NCBI GenBank assembly: GCA_018136815.1
Contig: CM030931.1
Span: 414,021 to 478,020 of the forward strand
DNA: 64,000 nucleotides
Direction of reading: 5' to 3'
Source: Isochrysis galbana
Lineage: Eukaryota > Haptophyta > Isochrysidales > Isochrysidaceae
Made by a program: the position numbers and the translations under genes. Positions 30,505-42,864 of this stretch are shown one piece after another. The notes beneath the pieces are model-generated. The model was given only the letters and a program-made list of their open reading frames with translations. It was not told the DNA's origin and did not search any database. How positions within the stretch are numbered: position 1 is the first letter of the stretch; each line of letters begins with the position of its first letter.

Positions 30505-31869
30505 GAAGGTTCAGGCTACTATACTGCTAGCTACGGGGGTCCCATCGCACTCACGGTGCTTCTTCTCGTCATCGCCTAAACCCAACTCTCTCACCCCCTT
30601 ACCCGCTAACCCCCCCCCCCCCCTCCCCCCTCAAGCAAGGGGCATCGACTCCAACCGGATTAGGGAGCTAGTTAGGGAGCGGGCGGACGGCGACGAGCTT
30701 GTGAGCAAGCTGCTCGCCGCGGCTTTCGAGGCGATGGTGCCGGCGACGCAAAACCACGCGGCCGCGCGCGCGGGCGGGCCCGAGCCCGAGCGGCCTGAGC
30801 GAGCACAAAATCAGCTGATATCAGTGGCGGCTTGTATATTTGCTGCAGATCTATATACGACAAGCAACGTCCTATATGGAGGATGATATGAGCGTCAAGC
30901 GGCTCAGGTGACAGTGCGGGGCCCATACGCAGGATAGGATACCTGTTCGATTCCCGTCCGACTTCAACGATGATCAATTTTTCTGCACTTTTTTTTGGGA
31001 TGTAGAAAGTAAAGGGGACTGCGTGTTTTGTTTTCTCCCCGCTCCAAGCTGCGGACAACTGACAACTCATATCAGTTATGAGCTCGAGGTGAGCTAATAC
31101 TGATGTAAAAAACTGATACCAGTACTGATGCACCATCACTGACCAGAACCATAACGATAAGGATGTTCACATCCCGGGCCCGCCGAACACACACCACCTA
31201 ACAACAACACCAACCCAAACACAACCGACACAACAGCTGGCAATGGCAAGAAGCAAGAAGCCAGACACCAGACACGATTGAACGCCGTTGAACGCGCGCG
31301 TGGCAGCCGATCGATAGCCCGATGCCGATGGCGCAGGAGGAAGGAGTGATTTGACCATCGGGGATTGGCACAAGCCGCCTGCCTCTAGCTCTAGAAGCCC
31401 CTAAGTAGAGCACGAGGGGACGGGCCGCAAGGCGAGCGGGATGAGTGGTAAGGAAAGCGGGCGTGGCGGCATGGTAGAAGTGCGCAAGGCCAAGGCCGGG
31501 CACGCGGCGAAACTTGTAAGAGATTTGTTTAGAGAGGCCCCTATTTGACCGGCCTCATAATAAAAGTGGCGTTATCGTATTCGTAAAAATTTAAGACACA
31601 CGCGATCCGCAACTTGAAGTTGCAACTTGCAACGGCCGTCTCGACCCTTCGGCAAGTACCACGAATGCGAGCAGCATGCGCGCCGGGAATACAATTCGTC
31701 TGAGACTGACGTCGCGTGCGTCAAGCGCGCACGGGCGTCTGGGCTGCCGCTCTGACGCCCAATCACGCAACAATGCCAGCTCCATAGTGGCGCGCACGCG
31801 GTACCCATCTCAGCCACACGTCGTCCCTTGCGGTTGGAACGACGAAGGCTCCCATCCCAGCAAGTGCAT
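30505..31869. other. unassigned; contains a tRNA-like Pol III box
   Basis: A + strand ORF at 30494-30886 has a helical peptide (RGIDSNRIRELVRERADGDE) with no family. 30890-30960 carries CTGTTCGATTCCCG, a good match to a tRNA B box, preceded by GGCTCAGGTGACAGTGC, which looks like a D-arm, and followed by a T-rich run at about 30990. No full cloverleaf folds by eye, so a tRNA-derived SINE or decayed tRNA is possible. The rest shows nothing. Confidence 0.3.
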
Positions 31870-33505
31870 TTAGTACACCTCGACGTGCCACTGGCCGTTC
31901 TTCTTCCACTCGCCGAGCTTGTCCTCCCAAACGAGGCCCTTCTCCTTGCAGACGCCCTCGAGCATCTCGGTGATGCCCGGCATCATGCCCTTGAGGCCGC
32001 AGAAATACATGTGCGCGCCGTTGTCCATGCGGTTGAAGACCTCGTCGGAGTACTCGGCGACCTTGTCCTGAATGTACATCTTGCCACCATTCTTGTTGGT
32101 CTGCTCACGCGAGAGGGCGTAGTCGACGCGGAAGTTGTTGGGGTGCGACTTGAGGACCGACTGCCACTCGTCGTCGTAGAGGAGAGCGTCCGAGTTGGCG
32201 ACGCCGAGGAAGAGCCAGGCGAGGCCCTTGTAGACCTCGCCGAAGGGGGTCTTCTCCACAAAGAGGCGGCGGATGAACGAGCGGTACGGGGCAATGCCAG
32301 TGCCGGTGGCGACCATGATGAGGTCGACGTTCGGGTTCTGCTCCGGGATGAGCATAACCTTGCCAGATGGGCCGGTCAGCTTCACCTCGTCACCCGGCTT
32401 CGCGTCGCAGAGGTAGTTGGAGCAGACGCCCTTCTTGGCCGGGTCCTCGGCCTTGAGCTCCGGGCACCAGTAGGTGGCGCGACGCACGCAGAGGGTGGTG
32501 GTGGTGCCGGTCATGTCGTCACCGTAGCGCGACGACGCGATCGAGTAGAGGCGGACGGAGTTGGGCTTGCCGTTCTTCGGGTTGATGCCCGGGGGAATAA
32601 CACCGTAGGACTGGCCCTCCCAGTAGGGCATCTTGCCCTCATGCGACATGACAATGTTGCAGGTCTCGCCAGTCGCCTCCGGGCCGACGATGCGCTTCAC
32701 CGAGATGATCTTGCCGGTGAAGGGCGCCTTGTTCTTGTAGCTGTGGGCAGGAGGAGTCTCCGGGGTCAGCAACGTGCGAGTCAAGTGGGCACAGGCGGGT
32801 GAAATGGATGTCCTTGAGGGAGCGCGCAGAAGTGTGGTTGGTCGAGGTACCACGGCCCTCAACGTAGTCTCGTCCGAACGGGCCCGTGGCGGGAGGGGGC
32901 GCCGCGCCGCGGTCTGCAGCCTTGCGCAGGAGGTCTCTGGCTAGCTGCGCACGTGTTGACCGGGATGTTGGACTGGTCCCAGTACGGCGAGGCCTCAAGG
33001 AAGTCCTGCTTGCCGGAGGCCGAGGCGGCCGGGGCCGGCGCATTCATCGCCGTGTTGTAGGCAGCCCTGGCCGACGAGCGATGGGGGGGGAGGAGAAGAT
33101 GAGAAGGGTGGTGGGACAGAGCAAGGGCCAGCGGCGCAGAGCAGACCCTGTGCAAGGAGGCAGCGCGCTCGCAGAGGTTTGGATGGGCGCGGGCGAGCGT
33201 AGAAGGGGGTGGGGGTCGAGTTCCGGTGTCTCTCTCCCTCCGCGTACGCCCCGCTGCCCTCCGCCGCTCGCGCTCCCCCGCCCTTGCAGCCCCAACGAGG
33301 AAGCCCATCCCAGCCGTCGGATTCGGCCCCCGAGGGCTCGGCTCTCTCTCGCTTACTCAAAGGCGGTCTTGTCGATCGAGGTGGTGGAGACGCAGTCCTC
33401 GAACCAGGGCTCGTCGGAGGCCATGCGCACGCCCATGCGAGACGGCGCCACACGCGCCATAGGGGCGTGGAGGCCCAGGCAGGCGACTGCGGCGGCGGTC
33501 AGCAT
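31870..33505 (-). CDS. petH: ferredoxin-NADP+ reductase, plastid (FNR)
   Basis: Three exons: 33505-33357 (donor GTAAGC), 33066-32953 (donor GTGCGC), 32740-31870, giving 377 residues. FNR passes electrons from photosystem I-reduced ferredoxin to NADP+ at the thylakoid membrane. The N-terminus [20 protein letters not shown] is a signal-plus-transit type leader, as expected for a complex plastid. FAD-binding residues include R151-LYS-154 with IASS, and the CSNYL loop at 194-198. The NADP-binding GTGIAP lies at 234-239. The C-terminus ends WHVEVY with the terminal Tyr that stacks on the flavin. The length matches the mature family plus leader. The gene is divergent from the LPA-like gene; between them lies an 800-bp G/C-rich tract. 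Confidence 0.95.
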
Positions 33506-33589
33506 CTTCTCTCTTTCTTCTCTTCTCTCTGCTCGGCCTCCGCTCTTCCTTCTGGCTCTCTCTCGGTTTCTCTACGTTCTTTCGGTGCC

Positions 33590-34160
33590 TCTCTTTACGG
33601 GAGGAGGGGGAGGGGGGGAGGGGGAGAGAGAGAGGGAGAGAGAGAGTAAGTTGCGGGGGGGAGGGGGGGAGGGGGCGAGGGAGATGCGACGAGCTTTGGG
33701 GGGGAGGGGGAAGGGGGGGAGGGGGAGGGGGAGGGGGGGTTTGCTTCCCGGGGGAAGGGAGGAGAGTGAGAGAAGGGGGGGGGGGGGGGGAGATCTCGCG
33801 CAAGCTGGGGGAGGGGGGGGGGGGGGCCTCGGCCGATTCCCCGGCGGCGTGGAGCCGCGGGGGGGGGGCGGGGGGGGGCGGGGGGGGCGGGGGGGGCGGG
33901 GGGGGAGGGGGGGGAGGGGGCGAGGGAAAACCACAGGGGGGGGGGGGGGCGGCGGCGGCCACGGAGAGAGAGAGAGGAAAGGGGAAGGAGGGGGGGGGGA
34001 GGGGGGGCGGGAAGAGGGGGGGAGAGGCGACGCCGCACGCGCGCGGGGCCGTTTTGTTTTCAGCGGCCGCAAATTGAGCGCCTCCCGCCCCCACAACCTC
34101 GTGTCACGCCCCCTCCCCCGCCCCCCCCCTCCCCCCCCCGCCCCGCCCCGCATGCCCAAA
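33590..34160. repeat. G-rich low-complexity tract between FNR and the LPA-like gene
   Basis: Almost pure G/GA on the + strand at 33598-34020, then C-rich at 34095-34160. Long ORFs of Gly, Pro or Arg across it are artefacts. It forms the shared upstream region of two divergent plastid-protein genes. Confidence 0.85.
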
Positions 34161-34289
34161 TTTTGACCGCCGACAACAAGGACGCCCCCCCCTCCCCCCC
34201 CCTCCCGGGGGGGGCAACGGACCGGTTGTTTTTTTTACTTCCTCCGGCGCGCTCCTTCCCGCCGAGGCCGTTCGCGGGGACCGCTCGCG

Positions 34290-35714
34290 ATGCCCGTTCC
34301 CCTCGTCGGCGCTCTCGTCGGCGCTCTCGCGCTCGCGCCGCGGGCGTGCTGCAGCGGGCGCGGGGGGAGGACCATCGGGCGGGCCGTGCGCATGCTCAGG
34401 GACGACGCCGACTATGACCTCGCTGCCTCTGAGTTCGACCTGCTCGAGGGGCGCAGCTTCCGGCGCGAGGCGGTGCTCCGCTATGCGCTCGAGTACCGCA
34501 CCGAGCAGCTGCGCATCCTCTTCTTCCTCTCGTCGTCGATCCTGGCGGCGGCGGCGCCATGGATCGTGGGGGATCTCTTCCCGCCTGCCCTCGAGCTCAT
34601 CCCCTCCGCCGCCGCGGACCCGGCCGAGGCGCCGGGCGGCGTGCTCGGGCAGTATGCGGCGGCCTTCGGAGGCGCCGCCTTCTTCTCCGCCCTGACGGTG
34701 CAGGAGAAGGGCAGGCGCGGGGCCAAGCTGCGGAGATTCGAGAAGGAATTCGCGCTCGGTGACCTTTCCATAGCGCAGGAGGCGGCGGTGGGCGGCTCCC
34801 TCTCCTCGGCGCGCGTGGCAAGCCTGCGCGATCGGAGGCGGGTCGTCGCTCTGTGCGGCCCTCCCCCGAAGCTCGAGGCGCTCCTGCAGGACGCGGCCGT
34901 GTATCGCCGGCGGCTTGCGCAGAGTGGGGTCGTGCTGGTCGCTGTGCCGGTGGCCGGCGACGCACTGCCTCCGATCGCTGCGGCGGCAGAGGCGGAGGGG
35001 TGGCTCTGGCGGCCAGGCAATGCTCGCGCCTGGTACGGCTACTTCTGCGACCTCCTCTCCGACCGTGCGGACGGAAGGTCGGCAGATGGTGGGCCAGCGG
35101 CGTCTGTGCTTTCCTCCGAGGGCGCGTGGCTCGCCACGTCGCTCAAGGGGCGCTCTGTCGGCTCGGGCGTGGGTGCGCTGCCGTGGGACGAGTTGCTTGG
35201 CACCAAGCTCCCGCCGATGGCACCATGCGCCGCCGACGAGCCCTCCATCGCGCGCACGCCTGCCGAGAGCGCGGTGCTTGCGGCGCAGGCGGCGCTCTAC
35301 GAGCACGTGGCCAACGCGGACTGGGAGGCTGTCGCGCGCGCGTGCGCCGCGAGCGACGACGAGGAGGTGAGCGCGATCGCCAAGGTCGGCCGGCTGGACA
35401 ATTGGGAGGTGGTGCTCAAGGATGGCGTCACTCGTGGCATCCGGCTGGCCTCCGCCGACGCGCTGGTCTCGCCGGACGGCAAGGTGGCGTGGAGCACCGG
35501 GATCGAACATCCCGGGCCGGAGCAGGCAAAGGGATGGCGTGACGGCACGCTCCTTTGCACGCAACGCTGGCTCAACGAGGCGGAGGAGGGAGCAAGCGAG
35601 CCCTGTTGGCGGCTCGCACAACATCGCACCATCCCATATGCCGAATCAATGGATGCCGCCGCGTGCCTTCGCTGCGACCGGCGAGGCTGCGTTGCGCTCC
35701 AGCGCCTCCGGTGA
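34290..35714 (+). CDS. LPA-like (LOW PSII ACCUMULATION type) plastid protein
   Basis: 474 residues in one exon. After a short leader, YALEYRTEQLRILFFLSSSI then an Ala/Pro-rich hydrophobic stretch suggests one or two membrane segments. The middle (RRVVALCGPPPKLEALLQDA, VVLVAVPVAG) looks like a thioredoxin-fold-like domain. The C-terminal third fits a SnoaL/NTF2-like domain found in LPA-type plastid proteins: AALYEHVANADWEAVA, GVTRGIRLASADALVSPDGK, TQRWLNE, and WRLAQHRTIPY followed by LRCDRRGCVAL. Plant LPA proteins assist photosystem II assembly in the stroma or thylakoid membrane. Which LPA member this corresponds to is uncertain, and its role here is inferred from family and neighbour (FNR). 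Start at the first ATG after the C-rich tract. Confidence 0.5.
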   Translation: MPVPLVGALVGALALAPRACCSGRGGRTIGRAVRMLRDDADYDLAASEFDLLEGRSFRREAVLRYALEYRTEQLRILFFLSSSILAAAAPWIVGDLFPPALELIPSAAADPAEAPGGVLGQYAAAFGGAAFFSALTVQEKGRRGAKLRRFEKEFALGDLSIAQEAAVGGSLSSARVASLRDRRRVVALCGPPPKLEALLQDAAVYRRRLAQSGVVLVAVPVAGDALPPIAAAAEAEGWLWRPGNARAWYGYFCDLLSDRADGRSADGGPAASVLSSEGAWLATSLKGRSVGSGVGALPWDELLGTKLPPMAPCAADEPSIARTPAESAVLAAQAALYEHVANADWEAVARACAASDDEEVSAIAKVGRLDNWEVVLKDGVTRGIRLASADALVSPDGKVAWSTGIEHPGPEQAKGWRDGTLLCTQRWLNEAEEGASEPCWRLAQHRTIPYAESMDAAACLRCDRRGCVALQRLR

Positions 35715-36390
35715 CAGGAGCGCCACCGCCTTCGTGATATCTCTTGCTCTGCGGGCCGGGGGCACACATTGCCGCACCATGAGCCGGTTGAGGAGTGTGT
35801 GCGTGTGTGTGTGTGTGTGGGCCCAGTGCGGTGGGCGCGATCGTCGCTGCGGGCAGATGCGCAGCGGGGCCGCTGAGCTCAGCAGAAGTCAACTGGCCTG
35901 ACTGAATGCGAGCATATGAGCATATCTAGCCTGTCTGCACTTCCTAATCCTAATACTCGATGCTCATTGCCACCCATCTACACTTCGATACCTGCGCCTC
36001 CAGCGCTCAATGCGAGGTTAACTACTGGTGCTCGGAGCCCCTCCCACAAATGCCCATTACTGGTACCATAACTGGCAATTTTAAGTTTCTCAGAGGGCCC
36101 AAACTCAGCACATTAACAGGTTTGGCGTTTGGTTTTGGGTTGGGTGTTAACACGTCAGATGTTGCCCATTACTAGGTATTAATGGTATTAACTTGTTAAC
36201 GGGCTTAAGGTGGCGTTGCCACCGACACTGGGGGGGGGGGGGCACGAGAGCTCTCATGCTGGAGCGGGTGCGCGGTCTCGCGCGAACGCTGTACGCTGTG
36301 CGGGGCGAGCCCCCCCCCCTGCCCCTTGGCAAGCTGGCGGCCAACTGAGGCGTGGAACAGGGTACAGGGTCCGCTGTGAGCACTAAGTAC
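35715..36390. other. intergenic up to the assembly gap
   Basis: A GT microsatellite lies at 35798-35820 and a G-run at 36230-36241. The minus-strand ORF 36147-36383 shows no UBR-type sequence, so the missing 3' part of the UBR gene is not here. Confidence 0.5.
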
Positions 36391-36490
36391 NNNNNNNNNN
36401 NNNNNNNNNNNNNNNNNNNNNNNNNNNNNNNNNNNNNNNNNNNNNNNNNNNNNNNNNNNNNNNNNNNNNNNNNNNNNNNNNNNNNNNNNN
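36391..36490. other. 100-N assembly gap
   Basis: Exactly 100 N, the usual placeholder for a gap of unknown size. Sequences on either side may not be truly adjacent. Confidence 0.98.
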
Positions 36491-39400
36491 GTAGCAGGTA
36501 AAGAGGTTGCAGGCCGTTATAGGTTGTACCAAGAACTTAAACGGAAGTGGCCCTCCATTGGCTCATCCTGCCGGTTGTGTTCAGCATCTCACCTGCGAGA
36601 GCATCTCGGCGCCGTTGCGTCTCCATAGATGTGCTCCAACCTGCGCCGAAAGTGCCAGCACGCGAATCGGATGTTCAGCCAACTGCAGCAGCAAGAGTCT
36701 TCTAGTTTCCTCGTTGCTTTGCTTCGCTGGCCATGGAGGTGGCGGGCCGCACGGAGGCTCAACCCGCCGTTTACATCGGGGAATTGGCGTTGAAGGTGGA
36801 GGACGAGACGGAGCGGCGCCTACCGTCGAGTCGTGACTAGGGTTTTCTCCTAGTGTTTCAACGGCACCAAGCGCCCGCCGCCGCCCTCTCCATTCCTCAA
36901 TCCCTTGACCAAGCCCTGCGCACTCGCTGTCAATTGTTGTTCCCCCGAGAATACCGTCACCGTGCGCAGCATCATTGTCGTCGCTGGTGCCGTCCTCATC
37001 GCTTCGAGGAGTTGGAGTATCTGCGAGATCAGCTTGATGGCACCGAGTTTCTGTTGCAGCCTCACTACAGTGAGCGAAGGGCGACGCGGAGGGGGTGGCA
37101 ACAGAGCAGGGTGTACTGCTGGCGCTTACCGCAGCACCGCGGTCTTCGCTACTGCCGAGGCGATCCCTCGCAAGACCAGTCTGCTGGATGTGCTTATCTG
37201 AAGCCATCGCACGCGTGGGGGGCGGGGCAACTACAGGATACGAGATTCCGAACGCTTTCGCCTCGTGCCGCAGTCGTTCGCGTTGTGCGACGGCACCCTC
37301 CCAGTGGACGTCGTCCGCAGGCGGGGGCCACGCCGAAACTTGAGACACGATCTCGTCCAGTAGCGAGGAAAACAGAGCCACTTGTTGAGACCCTGACACC
37401 AAGTCCTGTTGCGAATCGCTCGATGCTTGTATGGGTGGAAGGGGCATGGCTGCCGCCTCACGGAGCACCGCGGCAAAGAAACGATGGAGAGGTAGATGGA
37501 ACGAGGTTCCCTCTTTCCGCGTGCAGATATCACCGTCGATTAGTAGTACCGTTGGTGGTTCACTTTGGATCGCCGCTGTTGAATCACCATTTTCAATCTC
37601 TTTGTCTTTGGGCACTGCGGAGGACCCGGGGGAAGTGGTGCCACAGATGCTCTCGCTTGGGCTCTCGGCGAGCGATCCTGCGCGCACTGCTTTCCGTGAA
37701 CTAGCCAGCACTCTTGTAGCAAGTGGTGGGCATGGGGCAGGTAGGCGGACGTATCGCCTGCTAGCGGGAAGGTCATGTCGCACCCATCGGAAGACAGAAT
37801 CAAGGGTGGCAGTAGCCACCGCGCGCGTTGTTTCCGCTTGGGCGGCCACAACACGTGAGGCATGAGTAGCGGTGGCAGTGGAATCGCCACTTGTCCCATG
37901 CGATGTTCGAAATGACGCGGTCATCTCGTCGGCGTCGACTCCCGAGGCAACAAGCGCCGAACGAAAGATGGACCCGACAGTGAGTGCAAGATCAAAAGCC
38001 TGCAACCACTTGCGCTGTTCGTGCTCGACGTGCGTGAGTGTCGAGCGAACCTAATAGGATGGGTGGGACGAAGCACAGGTGTTCGTGGATGAGAGGGTTT
38101 GCTGAAAATCTCGGTGACAAAGTTCGAAGACACATATAGGGCAGTGCATTGGATGACGTGTCGCCCAGGCGTTGCCGTAGATTGGAAGCGCTCACCTTAG
38201 GATCGGCTCCCTGGATACGCTCCAGGATGCGAAGCCAACGCAGCAACAAGCTAGCGCCTTGGGGCGGAGCAAAAGGATGCGCAGTTAGCCATTCGGTCGA
38301 GCGACACGGAATCGATGCAAGGGTCTCCCATGATGCTCCGGTGCCGGTGCCCGAATCACAAAAAGCAGGAGCGTCCGCAGATGCGGTGGCTAATGAGTGG
38401 AGAATGTAGTCGAGATCCCGTGCCATCACATCATACCTAAGTACACACGGAGAAAGCGTGGGGAAGGCAGCACTGTGATCACATCGAGGTAAGGGCGATG
38501 TATCAGGGAAAAGGGCATGACATACTTGAGTCCCCTAGCCCTGTGCAATGATCTCCATCGACTTCCTCAGGTGCGCGACGTGGCTTGCAAGGAGCGCACC
38601 GAATCATGCCCCGCCTCTCCCCCGACTAGCCAACGAACCCCCCCCTCTTGCGTCTCTTTCGTGTGTGCGTACCTCCTACTCTTAAGACCTTTGTCGTCGA
38701 ACTTCAACTTGGGAAGAGGAGCCGGCTCACATCCAGGCGCAGGCTCGCCGCTGAGGGGATCATAGCCTCCCTCAGCTTCGCTCCGCCAGGCCTCGCCGAT
38801 GCCCGAGCGTGGACACAGAGGGGACCACTCGGCCGGTGATCCCGCGGCGCCGGGAGTCATGAGGTGCCCGCTTTGAAGGGGCGCACGGCCGGTTGGAGGG
38901 GTGACAGGAAACGACCGCGGTGCAGCGAGCGGCGGAGTGACGCCCTCTGGCCAAGGATGTTCAGGCGTGGCACCTTCATTTTGCCTCCCATCTGCGGTGG
39001 TCTTCAGGGCCCTTGAGAGAAGATCGGCCGCAAGGGTGGGGGTGTAGCCCGCTAGCACCTCGACAACCTCGAGATCCGATGCGTTGTGCAAAACGCGGTC
39101 GAGAGAGAGAAGGGCAGATGTTAAGCTAGAGGTCGGACCGGCATGCAGGATCAGAGAAGGCGCCGTATAAACTTGCGTAGATAGGCCGAGGAGAGCCTCC
39201 GATTTCGTGCCGATGCCAGCCGTATACCTGAAATGGGGAAAGGGTCGCGTGTGCTCAACTAGTTGACATTGCTGAAGGACGCTGATGACGTCCGGGATGG
39301 AGCTCATCGACTCTTGACGACGAAAGTGCGGCACTCACCGCAGGGCTAGTGGCAAGTACATGTACGAGAATGTCTTTGCAAACGCCAGGCGGAAGGCGGG

Positions 39401-42135
39401 GACACCAAGGCAAGCGAGGTACAAGCGATGCAACTCTGTCGTGAGCACACGTGGCAACGTAGCATCCGCTTCCATCAGCCAACACAGCACCGTGGGAGAG
39501 CAACGAGATCCGGCCTTGTCGGCACTGTCAGAGTCTTTTCCCACGCCTGTACCGCCAATGTGCTTTCCGCCCTGGCCGGGCATTATCACCTCACTATCCA
39601 GCGCACCGCCGCTCGGAGTAGATTCAAGCAGGCCAGGTAGCTTGACCTCGCATGTCGACGTATCCCACGATACGAGTGCAGTTCTACAGCCATGCATGGT
39701 TGTCGAAAACCGGACAACGTGGCCAGCACACCGACAAGGCAAATGCCACGCAAAACGCGTGCCCGCAGCACGATGATCACGCGGAAGCAGCACGCGCAGC
39801 TTAGCCGCCGATGTGGCCGGTGCGTTTGCGGTACTGCTCAAGGGCTGACGAAGCCCTCTCGCCATTTCGGCCGGCGTACTTGGTGGAAGCATCACTACAC
39901 CCATACCAGAGGCCAGTGCAGCCTCGCGCGCCTGCTTCCGCTCCAAGTCAGCCCATCCACTCATCTCATCGACCCGGGCGTTGCCCAGAGGACCGATTCG
40001 CATCGCCGCCTTCAGTGATGTTGTGAAGTCACCGGGTGAAACTTGTCCACGTTCAGCGGCCCGCCCTTGCTCAGGAGCCCCAGGCCATGAAGTGGAATCT
40101 GCAGCCGACAAGGCTATTTTCAAAAGGTTAGTCGGCGACGGGACCGTTCGCTCTGCTTCAGAGTCGTGTGCAAGACCAGACTGTGCACGCCTCCCTCCTT
40201 GACCCACCGGAGTTTGGCGTGGATCGCCCTCGATCCCAGTGCCGTCCGTCGCTCCCCTGGCACTGGCTGCTGCACCTCCTGCGGGAGTCGCGGCCACAGT
40301 TTCCTCGCTGAGAACGGCGCGCGCGAGAAGCACAGCTCGACGCTCTGCCTGAGGCGCGGCTTCGAAAACCCCAGGCGTCCGCGCGATTCTGAAGCAGCGA
40401 TCGATTGGACTGTAGGCACGAAGGCCAGTTTGAATCTCACACCAGGTAGCTGACCCGCGTTTGGTCGCGTAAGCATGTGCTGCCGACTCTGACCTAGCGA
40501 CATCGAGGTCTCTTTGTACCGCCGACTGCCCAGCATAGAGCACCTCATTTGGGATTGTCGGGGGCGGGGACAGTAGTGCGTCAACGATCTGCTCGGCAAG
40601 AGAGCTCGACCTTGATGCAGTCGTTGCCAGCCAACGTGCAGCTGCGGCTGCGCGCGCAAGGGAGCCCGGTGTTGAATCTTCAGGAACAGAGATTGAGACC
40701 AAAAACCCCGAAGTACGCAGTAGGGTGAAGGCATGCGCCAGGCTCGTTAGCGGACCTTCCTACAAGGGTAAAGGGAGAGGAGGCAGCGGAGCCGTGGGTC
40801 GTGGTGATCAGAAACGCCAAGTAGCGCCCGCCGGCCTGCGCATCATAAGATCCCTTGATAGTTCTATGAACAGTTCGCCCGTTGCACTTTGAAGGTATGC
40901 ACACCTGCACGCGCGCTATTCCCGATGCAATTGCCTCTCGCGCTGCCGTTGTCGCCTTATCGTGTGACAGGTCGACCCGCTGTAGGGCCGCGGCCATCTC
41001 CTCCACTGAATGCCAATCGTCCGCAAGCACCCACAGCGCAAAGCTTGAATCGAGTGACCATTTGTCTGCACGAAGCCTTGCGGCTTTTGCGGACAAGTGG
41101 CGGGAGTGTGCGAACGCGCTAGATGCAGAGGCTGCGGCGTCAGCCGAAATCTGGGCGACTTCGGCCGCGGCGTCTCCGAAGGCGATGATATCCGTCATCG
41201 TATTGTTCCACTCGGATCTGCGGCACACAGCAACAACCAAGTGCCAGGTCAGCACGACGCACAGCAAGTTGGCCTGGGGGCCTGGCAGCTGACCCCGACA
41301 GCCACAATGACCTCGAGGCGATGCCCGGAGGTCTGGCTGTCGGGCCGGGACGGGAATCGGCCGTACCTACTACGTGAGAACTCAGCTCCTCGGAGCACTG
41401 CATAGAGCGCGGCGGAGCTCACAGCACGAAGCGAGGCAATCATACTAGCCGGCAGGGGCGAGCCTGGGTCTTCGCTAGCCTCGCCGCCGACGTGTCCCTC
41501 TTCTGCGTGTGCACGCACGCCCTCGTGCTCCTCACCACTCGTCCGGCCTGCATGTATTGCACAATCGCACTCAGACCGCCATGCCTCGGGATCTCCACAA
41601 TCGCAACAGCCGCCTGCCGTACGTGAAAAGAATACGTCGTGGTCGCGGTGCTTGGGCGATGCGTTGAAGCAGTCCTGGCAGAGCACGCATGTGTCGTCCG
41701 CCTACAAGTTGGGGTGTTCAGTCGACCGCTATGCGTACATGTGCTGGCCCAAGTAAGGCCTCTAGGAGCAACCTCCGTGCCCACGAGGCATCCCACTCGC
41801 CGCATCGTGGCCGGCGTGGGGTGCGGGCGCTTCACCTGGCAGGTACGGCAGTGCCACGAGATATCCCCCTCGTTGAAGATGTACCCACAGCGCCGCGGTC
41901 CCGCCTGCTTGCTCGAGAGAAAGGGGAGGAGAGGTGCGAGAGGGTCGTCAGACATCCCGATGCCTGCAGCGAGCCTGGCCGGCAGGAGCGGCGCGACGAG
42001 TGCGAGGTTGAGGGCCTTGGCGATGTGGTCGGGTGGCATCCCGTCGATCAGGTCGGAGGCCAGTGCGCCGCGCTCTTCCTCGCACATCCCGCAGAGGGTG
42101 GAGAGCTCATCTTCCTCGCCGCCCCTCGCCGCCAT
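36491..42135 (-). CDS. UBR-box N-recognin E3 ubiquitin ligase (UBR1/2-like), 3' end lost in gap
   Basis: Start at ATG 42135. Exon 1 (42135-41836) and exon 2 (41701 to about 41367) encode the UBR box, residues 83 to about 150: [30 protein letters not shown], and [12 protein letters not shown], the zinc-binding pocket that reads basic N-terminal residues of N-degrons. Exon 3 (from 41217) has [38 protein letters not shown], a ClpS-like domain for bulky hydrophobic N-termini. Later exons (40.7-39.3, 39.3-38.6, 38.4-38.0, 38.0-36.6 kb) contain UBR1-type stretches such as [32 protein letters not shown] and [20 protein letters not shown]. The RING and C-terminal cap should lie beyond the gap. Exact borders of exons 3-7 are not resolved. 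Confidence 0.8.
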
Positions 42136-42520
42136 CAGGGGAGGGGGGGGGAGGACGTGTGGGGGCCGGCGGGGGGGAGGAAGGGGGGGGGTAGGGAGGA
42201 AGGAAAGAGAGCGAGTATGATGGAAGAGAATGAGAGAGAGGAAGGGGAAGAAGAGAGAACGGGAGGCGAGAAGTGGGGGGGGAAAGGGGAAGAGAGGGAG
42301 GGAGAGGAGAGAGTAGAGGAGGAGGTGGTGGGGATAGAGAATGATAGCGAAGAGACGAGTAGTGAGACGGATGAAAGGATGAGAGTGAGATAGGTAAACT
42401 ATGTCGAGCGAGAAGAGAGAGAGGAGAGGAGAGAGAGAGGGAGAGAAAGGAAGAGGATGGAAGAGAGAGAGAGGAGAGCGGGAGAGCGGGAGAGCGAGAG
42501 CAAGCAAGCGAAGAGGGGAG
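42136..42520. repeat. GA-rich low-complexity tract upstream of the UBR gene
   Basis: Nearly all purine on the + strand, hence a polypyrimidine leader on the coding strand of the UBR gene, abutting its ATG. Confidence 0.85.
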
Positions 42521-42864
42521 AGACTCGGGTGTTTACTATTCTACTCGTCTCAATCCTGTTCCTGCAGATCTAGCCATCTCTAAAGATAGTAATCTCTGCG
42601 GATCCGCGCGATCCCCGCGTTGATGTCCTTCTCCATCTCAGAGTTTTCTTGTTCTGCTGGTTTAACCATAGTGATGTGGACCCTCGTCGGCAACGAACGG
42701 AGCCCCTACAGTAAACCCCGCGTATGATGGCTGATGGCGAATCATCACCCACGCGACCATCTCGGTTACACTGGGACGCCCTCAGGCTGCAGAGGCTGAG
42801 CGCCGCGCAGAGAAAGAGGGGGCCGAGCACCACGTAGAGGATCTCTATACCTCTATCTCTATCT

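Noticed and set aside
30890-30965. A functional tRNA gene
   Set aside because: The B box is good but T-stem and acceptor arms do not pair.
33357-34166. Gly-rich and Pro-rich ORFs up to 426 residues
   Set aside because: Produced by poly-G/C sequence upstream of FNR. FNR exon 1 lies here in another frame.
34104-35624. 506-residue minus-strand ORF opposite the LPA-like gene
   Set aside because: An Arg/Ala-rich antisense shadow caused by GC-rich codons; the + strand frame has domain motifs and this one has none.
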